A stretch of DNA of 64,000 nt. Source: Bacteroidota bacterium (GTDB lineage Bacteria; Bacteroidota; Ignavibacteria; Ignavibacteriales; Melioribacteraceae). The position numbers and the translations under genes were made by a program. Of the stretch, positions 9,689 through 17,926 are shown piece by piece; positions within the stretch are counted from its first letter, which is position 1; every line of letters begins with the position of its first letter. The DNA is taken from NCBI GenBank assembly GCA_021824635.1, contig JAKAKD010000041.1, forward strand, positions 1-64,000. The letters run 5' to 3'. The notes beneath the pieces were generated by a model, which did not search any database, was not told the origin of the DNA, and worked only from the letters and a program-made list of their open reading frames with translations.

Positions 9689-10333
9689 TTATCCTTTAGA
9701 CTCGGGATTGAAGTATTCAATAAATCCTCTATCTTCTCTGAATACTTGAGCGTAGAGTTCATCAAAGTCCTCTTCACGGTTAACAAAATCAATTTCGGAT
9801 GTATTCACAATTAAGAGCGGCGTGTTATTATATTTAAAGAAAAAATTATTGTATGCTTCAGACAGCTCCGATAAGTAAGCGCGGGTCAAATTGCGTTCAT
9901 ATTTCCTACCGCGTGTTTTAATATTCTCTGCCAAACGGTCAATACTTGATTGAAGAAAAATTACGAGATCGGGCTGAGGAATATCCCGTTCGAGGAGAGG
10001 GAAAATAGTTTCGTAAAGTTTTAGCTCTTCACCGGTAAGATTAAGATATGCGAAGATTTTATCTTTCTGGAAGATGTAATCCGAAACCATACAGTTTGAG
10101 AAAAGCTCTTGCTGATTAAGCTGTTGCTGCTGCTTAAAACGATTAATCAGAAAAAACATCTGAGTTTGAAACGCGTAACGTTTTCTATCATCGTAGAATT
10201 TTTCGAGGAAAGGATTTTCCTCAAACTCTTCCATGATTAAGTTTGCGCTCAGTTTATCTGCAAGTTTTCTTGCAAGTGATGATTTGCCCGCGCCGATTAC
10301 TCCTTCAATTGCTATGTATCTTAGTTCTGCCAA
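9689..10333 (-). CDS. Deoxynucleoside kinase
   Basis: The 214-residue protein matches the dNK / deoxyadenosine-deoxyguanosine kinase family. It phosphorylates salvaged deoxynucleosides with ATP in the cytoplasm. The Walker A loop is GVIGAGKSS near residues 10-18. MFFLINRF and the VSDYIFQKDKIFAYL segment line the nucleoside pocket in this family, and RGRKYERNL is the lid arginine cluster. Substrate preference cannot be decided. It lies 6 bases after folK, a neighbourhood seen often in Bacteroidota. Confidence 0.87.
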   Translation of the reverse strand: MAELRYIAIEGVIGAGKSSLARKLADKLSANLIMEEFEENPFLEKFYDDRKRYAFQTQMFFLINRFKQQQQLNQQELFSNCMVSDYIFQKDKIFAYLNLTGEELKLYETIFPLLERDIPQPDLVIFLQSSIDRLAENIKTRGRKYERNLTRAYLSELSEAYNNFFFKYNNTPLLIVNTSEIDFVNREEDFDELYAQVFREDRGFIEYFNPESKG

Positions 10334-10339
10334 TTTGAT

Positions 10340-10846
10340 TTATATATTAATTGCGAAATCTGATTTATTAATAATATAGTTCTCAAGTGAAGAAAGATCG
10401 AACTCGCTTATTTTTTTTTGCATTCCCGGATAAATGAAACCGGGCGCAATTTCCAGCAAAGGAATCATAACAAAATCTCGTTTCAAACATTCCGGATGTG
10501 GAATAATTATCTTATCGCCGGTATAAATTAAGTCATTATAGAAAATAATATCAACATCAATTTCGCGTTGTCCCCACTTTTCTCTTACTTCAGATCTGCC
10601 AATAATTATCTCCAGTTCTTTTACAAACCGAAGCAGTTCGTGAATTTTATAGTCTGAATTTATTTCAATTACGGCATTCAAAAAATTTGGCTGATCTATT
10701 TTGCCGTATGGTGTTGTTTCATAGATTGAAGAATATTTAAGAACCTTGCAAAAATCATCTTCATTAATTTTACGAATCGCCCGGCGAATGAATTCTAATC
10801 TATCCCCTTTATTAGATCCAAGCGCCAGAAAAATATTATTTACCAT
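10340..10846 (-). CDS. folK: 2-amino-4-hydroxy-6-hydroxymethyldihydropteridine pyrophosphokinase
   Basis: FolK transfers pyrophosphate from ATP to hydroxymethyl-dihydropterin in folate synthesis. The 168 residues show the N-terminal FLALGSNKGDR motif, the SSIYETTPYG strand, and the signature WGQREIDVDIIFYND containing the metal-binding aspartates. The IPHPECLKRDFVMIPLLEI segment is also typical. Length is normal. The gene overlaps folB by 11 bases, so the two steps of the pathway are translated together. Confidence 0.93.
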   Translation of the reverse strand: MVNNIFLALGSNKGDRLEFIRRAIRKINEDDFCKVLKYSSIYETTPYGKIDQPNFLNAVIEINSDYKIHELLRFVKELEIIIGRSEVREKWGQREIDVDIIFYNDLIYTGDKIIIPHPECLKRDFVMIPLLEIAPGFIYPGMQKKISEFDLSSLENYIINKSDFAINI

Positions 10847-11204
10847 TTTCTTTAATCACTTCAGCTTCAACGCAATCAAGAACACCGCCTACCGGAACGC
10901 TGTGTTTGCGTACCCTAACAGCAATTTTTTTAATATTAGGATATTTTTTTAAAAGTTCATCTGCAATCATTAAGGAAAGTGTTTCAATCAAGTAATATTT
11001 TTTTTCGTGAACAAGTTTGTGAATAAATTTATAAACATCGTGGTAGTTGATTGTTAATTTCAGATCATCTTTAACCGCAGCTTCAGAAAAATCGGTATAA
11101 ATATCCACATCAGCTTCAAACTTGCCGCCCATACTTTGTTCTTCTTGCAATGCACCGTGATAAGCATAAAATGATGCGTTCTTAATACGTATTATGTTTG
11201 TCAT
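10836..11204 (-). CDS. folB: Dihydroneopterin aldolase
   Basis: FolB converts dihydroneopterin to hydroxymethyl-dihydropterin and glycolaldehyde, the step before FolK. The 122-residue protein has the family hallmarks ASFYAYHGALQEEQ near the start, LIETLSLMIADELL in the middle, and VRVRKHSVPVGGVLDCV near the end, which includes the conserved lysine. It overlaps the DMT transporter gene upstream by 4 bases and folK downstream. Confidence 0.93.
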   Translation of the reverse strand: MTNIIRIKNASFYAYHGALQEEQSMGGKFEADVDIYTDFSEAAVKDDLKLTINYHDVYKFIHKLVHEKKYYLIETLSLMIADELLKKYPNIKKIAVRVRKHSVPVGGVLDCVEAEVIKENGK

Positions 11205-12118
11205 TTTACCACTAAATTTTTTGTGTTGTAATATCTTAATAACCCGCGAAAGTTAGCAAATAATATTCCTATTAACACGAAGGCACTGCCTACGAGAGTT
11301 TGCAGAGAAAAATCTTCGCGCAGAATAATCCATCCCAGAATAACGGCAACAATTGGAGTAATAAAAGAAGAGAGTGAAAGAATTACAATATTCATTCTTT
11401 TTAACAGCCAATAATATGTAGTAAACGCAACAAGCGTTCCGAAAAAGGCGAGATAAATAATTGATGTTACCGCAGTAAAATTAAAATCCCAAGTTAACCG
11501 GTTTTCTAAAAATAGAGACGCGATAATTAGAATTAGACCTGCCAAGAATAACGGGATTAAATGCATTGATAAGGGGTTAAGATGCTGTCCATATTTTTTA
11601 ATTGTCACACCAATTGCCGCCTGCATTGCCGAACTGATAAGCACAGCCAATACTCCCAAAAACTGTTGAGATAGATCGAGCGATAAATTTTCTGAAAAAA
11701 TTACGACGATACCGCTGAACCCAAGTATAACCCCGAGCAGCTGATTAAAGCCAATTTTTTCTTGCGGAAATGCCATCTTGGCGAAGATTATAATACAAAA
11801 CGGCATTACGGCAAATACTATTGAGGCAAGTCCCGAAGGAATAAATTGCTCAGCCCAATACACTAAAGCAAAGGGAATGACAAAGGAGAATAATGACATG
11901 ACAAAATAAAGCTGAACCGACCGGGAGTCCGTTTGAAGTGATATTTTTCTAAAACGCATAAATAAAAAGACAAAGAACGACGCAAGCGAAAATCTTAGTC
12001 CCGATGAAATTAACGGTGTGAGTGAATCCAAACCGAGCCGGATTGCCAGCCATGTTGAACCCCAAATAAAACTTATTAAAACATAACCCGCAGCTATCTT
12101 AAATTTTTCTGAGTTCAA
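11201..12118 (-). CDS. DMT-superfamily EamA transporter
   Basis: The 305-residue protein is almost entirely hydrophobic with about ten membrane segments arranged as two EamA repeats. Typical features are FIWGSTWLAIRLGLDSLTPL near the N-terminus and LSSFITPIVAVILGWIILRE in the second repeat. EamA proteins usually export or import small metabolites such as amino acids; no substrate can be inferred. The gene abuts pgeF (no intervening base) and overlaps folB by 4 bases. Confidence 0.85.
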   Translation of the reverse strand: MNSEKFKIAAGYVLISFIWGSTWLAIRLGLDSLTPLISSGLRFSLASFFVFLFMRFRKISLQTDSRSVQLYFVMSLFSFVIPFALVYWAEQFIPSGLASIVFAVMPFCIIIFAKMAFPQEKIGFNQLLGVILGFSGIVVIFSENLSLDLSQQFLGVLAVLISSAMQAAIGVTIKKYGQHLNPLSMHLIPLFLAGLILIIASLFLENRLTWDFNFTAVTSIIYLAFFGTLVAFTTYYWLLKRMNIVILSLSSFITPIVAVILGWIILREDFSLQTLVGSAFVLIGILFANFRGLLRYYNTKNLVVK

Positions 12119-12856
12119 TTAAATTTCCTTCATAGCAATTACACCAAGCGAACGTCCGGATAATTTTCCGTCTCTTCTATAAGAATGAAGTAATTCTTTC
12201 TCTTCGAATGAACAAAGCGGAGAAACCTCAATCTTATTTTTGGGTATTCCAAAATCGTAAATCATATCAAGATTTACACGCATAACGTCTAGAAATATTT
12301 TCCCGTTTACTTCTTTTGAATATTTCCCGTTGAATTGAGAAGCAACCTCTTCACCGACTTCATATTTATTTTGGGATATAGAAGGACCGATATATATAAA
12401 AAGATTTTCCGGTTTTGAGTTAAACTTTTCGGCTAGGGCAGATAGCGTTTTTTGCAAAATCCGTTTTTGGGTTCCGCGCCATCCCGAGTGAATTCCGGCA
12501 ATTATTTTATTTGCTCTATCATAAACAAAAATTGGAACACAATCGGCTGTTGATACAGCGAGTCCAATATTCGGCTTACTAGTTATCAACGCATCGCTTT
12601 CACCAATAAGCCCCGGTTTTTCTACAATTGTTATTATATCCGAATGAATCTGCTTTTGAATTGCGATTTGCTCAGTCATTAATCCTAATTCGTTATAGAA
12701 TGCTTTTCGATTTTCATTAACGATATCCGGATCATCACCGACCGTTAGCGACAAATTAAAGTAAAAGGGCAAAGTGCGCTTCATACCAATTTTGGTGCTA
12801 AAACCAAAAATGATTTCCGGAAAATTTTGGAAGAGTTGAGATTTTATTATCTGCAT
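12119..12856 (-). CDS. pgeF: Peptidoglycan editing factor PgeF / YfiH (laccase-domain) protein
   Basis: The family hydrolyses mis-incorporated residues from peptidoglycan precursors and was formerly called polyphenol oxidase or laccase domain. Metal-ligand motifs VSTADCVPIFVYD and AGIHSGWRGTQKRIL are present, as are SDALIT and the C-terminal SYRRDGKLSGRSLGVI. I chose ATG 12856 (245 aa) because MQIIKSQLFQNFPEIIFG is the usual kind of start. A GTG at 12886 is an alternative, and the nearest AAGGAG lies between the two, fitting neither well. Confidence 0.85.
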   Translation of the reverse strand: MQIIKSQLFQNFPEIIFGFSTKIGMKRTLPFYFNLSLTVGDDPDIVNENRKAFYNELGLMTEQIAIQKQIHSDIITIVEKPGLIGESDALITSKPNIGLAVSTADCVPIFVYDRANKIIAGIHSGWRGTQKRILQKTLSALAEKFNSKPENLFIYIGPSISQNKYEVGEEVASQFNGKYSKEVNGKIFLDVMRVNLDMIYDFGIPKNKIEVSPLCSFEEKELLHSYRRDGKLSGRSLGVIAMKEI

Positions 12857-12914
12857 ATGCGGTCTATTAATCCAATCTCCTTCCACCTTACAAGCGGAAG
12901 GATGATTGAATAAA

Positions 12915-14237
12915 CTAAATTGCTCTTAATGATTCATCCAAGTCGAGCAAAATATCGTCTGTGTTTTCAAGTCCAATTGCAAGACGGACACCGCCTGCAT
13001 CAATTCCGCGTTCCCGCAATTTATCCGGAGGAACAACAGAGTGAGTCATAGATGCGGGATGCTCAATCAATGTACGTGTATGACCAAGAGACACAGCAAG
13101 CGTCATTGTATACGCGTTATCGGCTACATAATCCATAAATCTGCTGCCGACTTCCTTTGTTTCTGCCGGCGTATTCCCTTTAAGTACAAAATAGAGAAGA
13201 CTTCCCGGCGCAAAATTTCCGTTGAAGTCTATCATTTGTTTCTTAGCAATTTCATAACCTTTGAAACTTGGTAACCCTGGATAATTTACGAAATCAACTT
13301 TCGGATGAGCATTAAGAAATTCAGCAATGCGCATTGCCGATTTGATTTGGTGCCTCTGTCTTAAAGCAAGAGTTGGTAATCCGTAAGTCAAAATTGCCCA
13401 AGCGCTTTTTGTATTCAAAACGGCTCCGAAATCTTTTCTATAGAGCAGAAGCAAATCGCGGTACTTTTTCTTACCAATTACAACTCCGCCCATATCCGTT
13501 CCAAATCCGCCTATTCCTTTTGTAAGAGAATGAACGACAAAATCAGCGCCTAGTTCAATTGGTCTCTGACAGAATGGAGTAGCAAATGTATTATCAACAA
13601 CAATTTTAATCTGCTCGTTCTCATCTCTAGTTTTGTTTATCTCTTTAACAATTTCAGCAACTGCTTTTACATCAACAATTTCTATGTTGGGATTCGCGGG
13701 CGTTTCAAAATAGATGACTCTTGTTTTCTCTGTTAAAGTATTCATGATGCTATCGTGAACAGTAAGATCTATTGGTGAAACTTTGATATTGAATTTAGGA
13801 TACCAGTTATTGAATAAAGAAATTGTACAACCATATAAAGTATTATGAGTAATTATGTGATCACCGCTTTTGGTCAAACTGCCGAGTACAGCCGAGATAG
13901 CGCCCATTCCGCTTGCAAAACTAACTGCTGTTTCTCCCTTTTCAACATAAGCCAAATTTTCTTCAAGCATATCTTTATTTGGTTCGCCAAGACGATCATA
14001 AATAAAAATTGGTGCTTTGTCGCCAAACTCTTCAGTATTGGCAAATTGTAAAAAACCTTGCGCACCTCGCTCAACAGAGTCAAGCCGGAATGTAGTTGAT
14101 GATGAAATCGGTGCTGTTACATGATGAGAATAATCCCACTTATCAGAAACATCTTTACCATAAATAAGATGAGTATCCATCGAATACTTAGAATCATCTT
14201 GAGAGTTTTTTTTCTTTTTAATTATATCGTTAGCCAT
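12915..14237 (-). CDS. Transsulfuration-family PLP enzyme (cystathionine gamma-lyase / methionine gamma-lyase type)
   Basis: The 440-residue protein belongs to the Cys/Met metabolism PLP family. K240 in HSLTKGIGGFGTDMGG is the Schiff-base lysine; FASGMGAISAV binds the cofactor phosphate and YFETPANPN and VDNTFATPF are standard motifs. The N-terminus carries an extra lysine-rich 20 residues. ATG 14237 is preceded by GGAG at a good distance. The upstream neighbour is a cystathionine beta-synthase/cysteine synthase homologue. A reverse transsulfuration role (cystathionine to cysteine) is therefore plausible, but gamma-synthase, sulfhydrylase or methionine gamma-lyase activity cannot be excluded by sequence reading. 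Confidence 0.82.
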   Translation of the reverse strand: MANDIIKKKKNSQDDSKYSMDTHLIYGKDVSDKWDYSHHVTAPISSSTTFRLDSVERGAQGFLQFANTEEFGDKAPIFIYDRLGEPNKDMLEENLAYVEKGETAVSFASGMGAISAVLGSLTKSGDHIITHNTLYGCTISLFNNWYPKFNIKVSPIDLTVHDSIMNTLTEKTRVIYFETPANPNIEIVDVKAVAEIVKEINKTRDENEQIKIVVDNTFATPFCQRPIELGADFVVHSLTKGIGGFGTDMGGVVIGKKKYRDLLLLYRKDFGAVLNTKSAWAILTYGLPTLALRQRHQIKSAMRIAEFLNAHPKVDFVNYPGLPSFKGYEIAKKQMIDFNGNFAPGSLLYFVLKGNTPAETKEVGSRFMDYVADNAYTMTLAVSLGHTRTLIEHPASMTHSVVPPDKLRERGIDAGGVRLAIGLENTDDILLDLDESLRAI

Positions 14238-14458
14238 GTGTGACTCCTAAATTTTCATAATCAAAATTACAGAAATTAATCGCGGGATTCTATTCCGGCA
14301 TATATGGATTGAATGTAAGAAGTACAATAACTTTAAAACTAGAATCAGTTTTTGTAATGACCCTTCATTGCGGAAAAAGTAAGTATAATAATAACTTCCC
14401 CAGACTAATCCGGAAACAATCTAACGGCTGAGAAATTTAATTGTACAGCCAGATCATC

Positions 14459-15436
14459 TCACAAGAGATTATTCTCAGCCAACCAATCATCATTATAGAT
14501 TGTACTAAAATATTTGTAACCGGAATCGCAAATAAGTGTTACAATATTTGCTTCGCGGTCAATTTCACGGGCAAGTTGAACAGCGCCATATATGTTAGCG
14601 CCGCTAGATCCTCCCGCTAGAATTCCTTCTTCGAATGCAATCTTCTTAGCCCAGCCAAATGCTTTTTTGTCTTCCACTTTCATCATGTCGTCTAGAATTT
14701 CCAGCTGAGCAGTTTTGATAAGAAATTCATCGCCCATCCCTTCTACCAAATAATGAGAAGGTGTAATCATCTTTTTGTGTTTGAACCAATCATAAAAGAC
14801 AGATCCTACTGGATCTAGACCTATCAACTTTATATTCGAATTTTTTTCTTTAAGATATTTTCCCGCGCCGCATAATGTACCGCCTGTTCCAACTGCGGCA
14901 ATAAAATAATCTATCTTCCCTTCCATCTGTTCCCAAATTTCAGGTCCGGTCGTCATATAATGCGATTCATTATTATCAAGATTATTATGCTGATCTATGT
15001 AATAAAGCGAAGGATCTTTCTTCGCAAGATTAACAGCATATTGATTATACGATTCCGGATGTTCCGGCGGAAGCGATGCATCAACTTTTACAACGTCAAC
15101 GCCAAGCACTTCTAGCATTTTAATTTTTTCTTTACTTGTTGTATTGCGAATAACAATTTTTAGTTTATAACCTTTTTGACGGCATATTATTGCAAGTCCC
15201 ATTGCAGTATTGCCGGAAGAGTTTTCTAAAATAGTGTCTCCGGGTTTTATCTTCCCTTCCAGCTCAGCTTTTTCAATCATGTATTTTGCAATACGGTCTT
15301 TAATACTTCCACCGGGATTCATGAATTCCATCTTTGCCCAAATTGTTGCTTTCAAACCTTTGGATATGTTCCCGAGCTTAACAATCGGAGTTCTGCCGAT
15401 TGCATCAATTATACTTTCATAGCGGTTATTTCTCAT
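14459..15436 (-). CDS. PLP-dependent cystathionine beta-synthase / cysteine synthase family enzyme
   Basis: The 325-residue fold-type II PLP enzyme has K46 in NPGGSIKDRIA as the Schiff-base lysine, ENSSGNTAMGLAI for the substrate carboxylate, and GTGGTLCGAGKYLKE for the cofactor phosphate. It lacks the C-terminal CBS-domain pair. The overall pattern (GSVFYDW, YLVEGMGDEF) looks closer to bacterial cystathionine beta-synthases than to CysK. Pairing with the downstream gamma-lyase-type gene supports homocysteine-to-cysteine transsulfuration. The 221 bases between the two genes show no convincing hairpin. The gene lies 10 bases after fmt. Confidence 0.84.
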   Translation of the reverse strand: MRNNRYESIIDAIGRTPIVKLGNISKGLKATIWAKMEFMNPGGSIKDRIAKYMIEKAELEGKIKPGDTILENSSGNTAMGLAIICRQKGYKLKIVIRNTTSKEKIKMLEVLGVDVVKVDASLPPEHPESYNQYAVNLAKKDPSLYYIDQHNNLDNNESHYMTTGPEIWEQMEGKIDYFIAAVGTGGTLCGAGKYLKEKNSNIKLIGLDPVGSVFYDWFKHKKMITPSHYLVEGMGDEFLIKTAQLEILDDMMKVEDKKAFGWAKKIAFEEGILAGGSSGANIYGAVQLAREIDREANIVTLICDSGYKYFSTIYNDDWLAENNLL

Positions 15437-15446
15437 TATAATTCCA

Positions 15447-16424
15447 TTATTCGATTAAAGAGTGCCCTCTTAAAAATTCTTCTGCAGTCATTCTTTTACG
15501 TCCTTCGGCTTGAAGTTCGAGAATCTGCAGATAGTTATTCTTTGTTTTAATAAATATCTCTTTTTTAGATTGAAATATTCTTTGGGAAGATTGAAAATCT
15601 AATTTTGCGCTATGAGTATCGTGACTCAAATTTTCAATTATCAATTCTCCACTTGCCTGCCGGTAGGCAAGGTTCTCAATTAACTTGGTTTTGAATACTT
15701 TATAAGTTTTTCCTTTGTGCTCAAAATATGCGCCCGGATGCGGCGAAAGTCCACGAACTAAATTATGAATTTCAACATCACTTTTTCCCCAATCAATCTT
15801 ACAAATCTCTTTAGTTATTTTAGGAGCCGGAGAGGCAATAGAATCATTTTGTTTTGAAGGAACAAAATTTCCCTTTTCAATCAGTTCAACTGTTTGAAGA
15901 ACAACATTTGCACCAACAATCATCATCTTATCATGAAGAGAACCGAAATCATCTTCGTCATCAATTTTAATTTTTTCTTGGACGATAATATTGCCAGTAT
16001 CTACCTTATCTTCTAAGAAAAATGTTGTAACTCCCGTTTCTGTTTCTCCATTTATGATTGACCACTGAATTGGAGCCGCTCCTCTGTACTTTGGCAATAA
16101 GGAGCCATGCAAGTTGAATGATCCTTTTGCGGGAATTGTATAAACATCTTTCGGCAAAATTCTAAATGCAACAACAATAGACAAATCCGGTTCAAGTTCT
16201 TTCAATTGCTGAATAAACTTTTCATCTTTCAGAGAAATTGGAGTTAGAACTTCCAGATTATTTTCTAATGCAAAAATTTTAACCGGTGTAGAGGAAATTT
16301 GTTTTCCTCTTCCGCGTTCTTTATCGGGTGCGGAAACAACAGCAACAATTTTATGTTTGGATTGAAGAAGCATTTTGAGCGAGGGAATCGCAAATTCAGG
16401 AGTTCCCATAAAAACAATTTTCAT
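15447..16424 (-). CDS. fmt: Methionyl-tRNA formyltransferase
   Basis: Fmt formylates initiator Met-tRNA using 10-formyl-tetrahydrofolate. The 325-residue protein starts IVFMGTPEFAIPSLK and has the catalytic segment FNLHGSLLPKYRGAAPIQW with TGVTTFFLEDKVDTG. A C-terminal OB-like domain contains LSPHPGAYFEHKGK. Length is typical. A GGAG lies just upstream of ATG 16424. It follows peptide deformylase in the same direction, so the enzymes adding and removing the formyl group are neighbours. Confidence 0.95.
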   Translation of the reverse strand: MKIVFMGTPEFAIPSLKMLLQSKHKIVAVVSAPDKERGRGKQISSTPVKIFALENNLEVLTPISLKDEKFIQQLKELEPDLSIVVAFRILPKDVYTIPAKGSFNLHGSLLPKYRGAAPIQWSIINGETETGVTTFFLEDKVDTGNIIVQEKIKIDDEDDFGSLHDKMMIVGANVVLQTVELIEKGNFVPSKQNDSIASPAPKITKEICKIDWGKSDVEIHNLVRGLSPHPGAYFEHKGKTYKVFKTKLIENLAYRQASGELIIENLSHDTHSAKLDFQSSQRIFQSKKEIFIKTKNNYLQILELQAEGRKRMTAEEFLRGHSLIE

Positions 16425-16470
16425 TTTTTAACTCCGCTCAATAATTGCGGTAAGAAATCTTTTGGTTGGA

Positions 16471-17016
16471 TTATCCTTCGGTGATAGGATATTCAATCTC
16501 AACTTCCCTATTCATAATGTTCGCTAATTCGGCAGAAAGTTTTGTCTTAACATCCTCCGCAACACGGTCCGGGATCATTTTCCCGATCAAATGATCGTAC
16601 TCATGAAGAATTACGCGTGCCAACAAATCACCTGCTTCTATCTCAACTTCTTTTTCATCTGTGTCCATATAACTGACTTTTATTATGTCCGAACGTAAAA
16701 CATTAGCATGAAGATTCGGCAAACTTAAACAACCCTCTTCTTTAAAAGATTTTTCATCCGACTGAAGAATAATTTTTGGATTAATCATTACAATCGGTTT
16801 GAATTTTTCATATCCATCGGCACCTTCAAGATCCAGAACAAAAATAGATTCTCTATATCCGGCTTGATTTGCGGCAAAACCGATTCCATTGGCGTTGCGC
16901 ATTGTATCAAACATATTTTTAATTTTTCTGATAAGATCGTCAGAAACTTCTTTAACCGGCAGAGCTTTCTGCCGTAAGATCTTATCTCCATAAATTGATA
17001 TTGGAACTATTGCCAT
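16471..17016 (-). CDS. def: Peptide deformylase
   Basis: Def removes the N-formyl group from nascent proteins. All three motifs are present: GIGFAANQ (44-51), EEGCLSLP with metal-ligand C96, and HEYDH with H138, E139 and H142. I chose ATG 17016 (181 aa, MAIVPISIYGDKILR) because the typical deformylase start is there. The longer frame to 17064 would overlap the upstream gene by 32 bases and adds a non-homologous leader. It is followed by fmt after 46 bases. Confidence 0.94.
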   Translation of the reverse strand: MAIVPISIYGDKILRQKALPVKEVSDDLIRKIKNMFDTMRNANGIGFAANQAGYRESIFVLDLEGADGYEKFKPIVMINPKIILQSDEKSFKEEGCLSLPNLHANVLRSDIIKVSYMDTDEKEVEIEAGDLLARVILHEYDHLIGKMIPDRVAEDVKTKLSAELANIMNREVEIEYPITEG

Positions 17017-17032
17017 AATTTTTTCACAAAGA

Positions 17033-17926
17033 TTATTGTGCCTCTGCTTTAACAACATCGGCACTTAGGTCATTAAATAAGTTAACTTGAGTTGAGTAAA
17101 ACAACATTCTTACCAACAGCCGAAAAATAATCAACATTTGCTGAAGAATAAAGGAGACAAACAAAAAATAGAACGGCGTCCGCGGTATGAACCTGCCTAT
17201 AACATTATATACAATCGCTCCCAGAGCACCAATTATTGCCACAATTAAAAATACAATGAATACCTTGCTAAAATTAGCAATTATAAAACGGATTGCATTG
17301 AAGCACTCTCTAAATATTTCGTTTTTATCTTTTACCGCAAGCGATATTTTGGAATAATCAGAGATCAAAGTTACTATCCCAATAAAAAATACTAATAAAA
17401 TATAGCGCAATGCTTTTAATATAAAATCAGCATAAACATTTTCGGAATTTTTAAATAGAATCGAAATCAATTCGCCGGAGTAATCATTTATTTTAAATGC
17501 GGCTGCAAAGAAGAGAAGCGAGATGAGAAGTACTTTTGTAAATCGTAAAAAATATTTTACTCCGCCGTAGAAAAAATCAACTGTATGATTTTTATCCGGA
17601 TTTTGGAAAATCGAAATCAATCCTCCGAGAAAGAATGTTTGAATTAGTGCATAAATTCCTACTACAAAATAGATACTTAATGGAAGATGATTGAGTTGAA
17701 CTGAGTAGAGATTTCTAAACTGAATATACCACATGTAGTCAAAATTCAATGCTAGGCGGTCGCTCGTTAAAGATGTGCCGAGATTGTCAATAAGAATGTT
17801 GTAAATAGGCACCGTAAGTACCAACGCTGCCATAGCATTGAACGCCCACATAATAATTACAAATTTGTCATTATGAAATACAGAACGGATACCATGAAGC
17901 AATATTTGTTTTATGCTCAAGATCAT
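17033..17926 (-). CDS. Multi-pass membrane protein of unknown function
   Basis: The 297-residue protein has about six hydrophobic segments, including FNAMAALVLTVPIYNILI, YFVVGIYALIQTFFLGGLIS, YILLVFFIGIVTLISDY and VFIVFLIVAIIGALGAIVY. I see no catalytic motif or familiar family signature. The gene overlaps the M1 peptidase by 4 bases and precedes def, so it is co-transcribed and probably real. The layout loosely recalls DUF4013-like membrane proteins, but this is not secure. Confidence 0.6.
   Translation of the reverse strand: MILSIKQILLHGIRSVFHNDKFVIIMWAFNAMAALVLTVPIYNILIDNLGTSLTSDRLALNFDYMWYIQFRNLYSVQLNHLPLSIYFVVGIYALIQTFFLGGLISIFQNPDKNHTVDFFYGGVKYFLRFTKVLLISLLFFAAAFKINDYSGELISILFKNSENVYADFILKALRYILLVFFIGIVTLISDYSKISLAVKDKNEIFRECFNAIRFIIANFSKVFIVFLIVAIIGALGAIVYNVIGRFIPRTPFYFLFVSFILQQMLIIFRLLVRMLFYSTQVNLFNDLSADVVKAEAQ

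Noticed and set aside
14238-14458. tRNA or riboswitch (SAM-type) in the gap between the two transsulfuration genes
   Set aside because: No cloverleaf or SAM-box pattern could be folded by eye; only A+T-rich sequence with a weak TAATTTTG promoter box.
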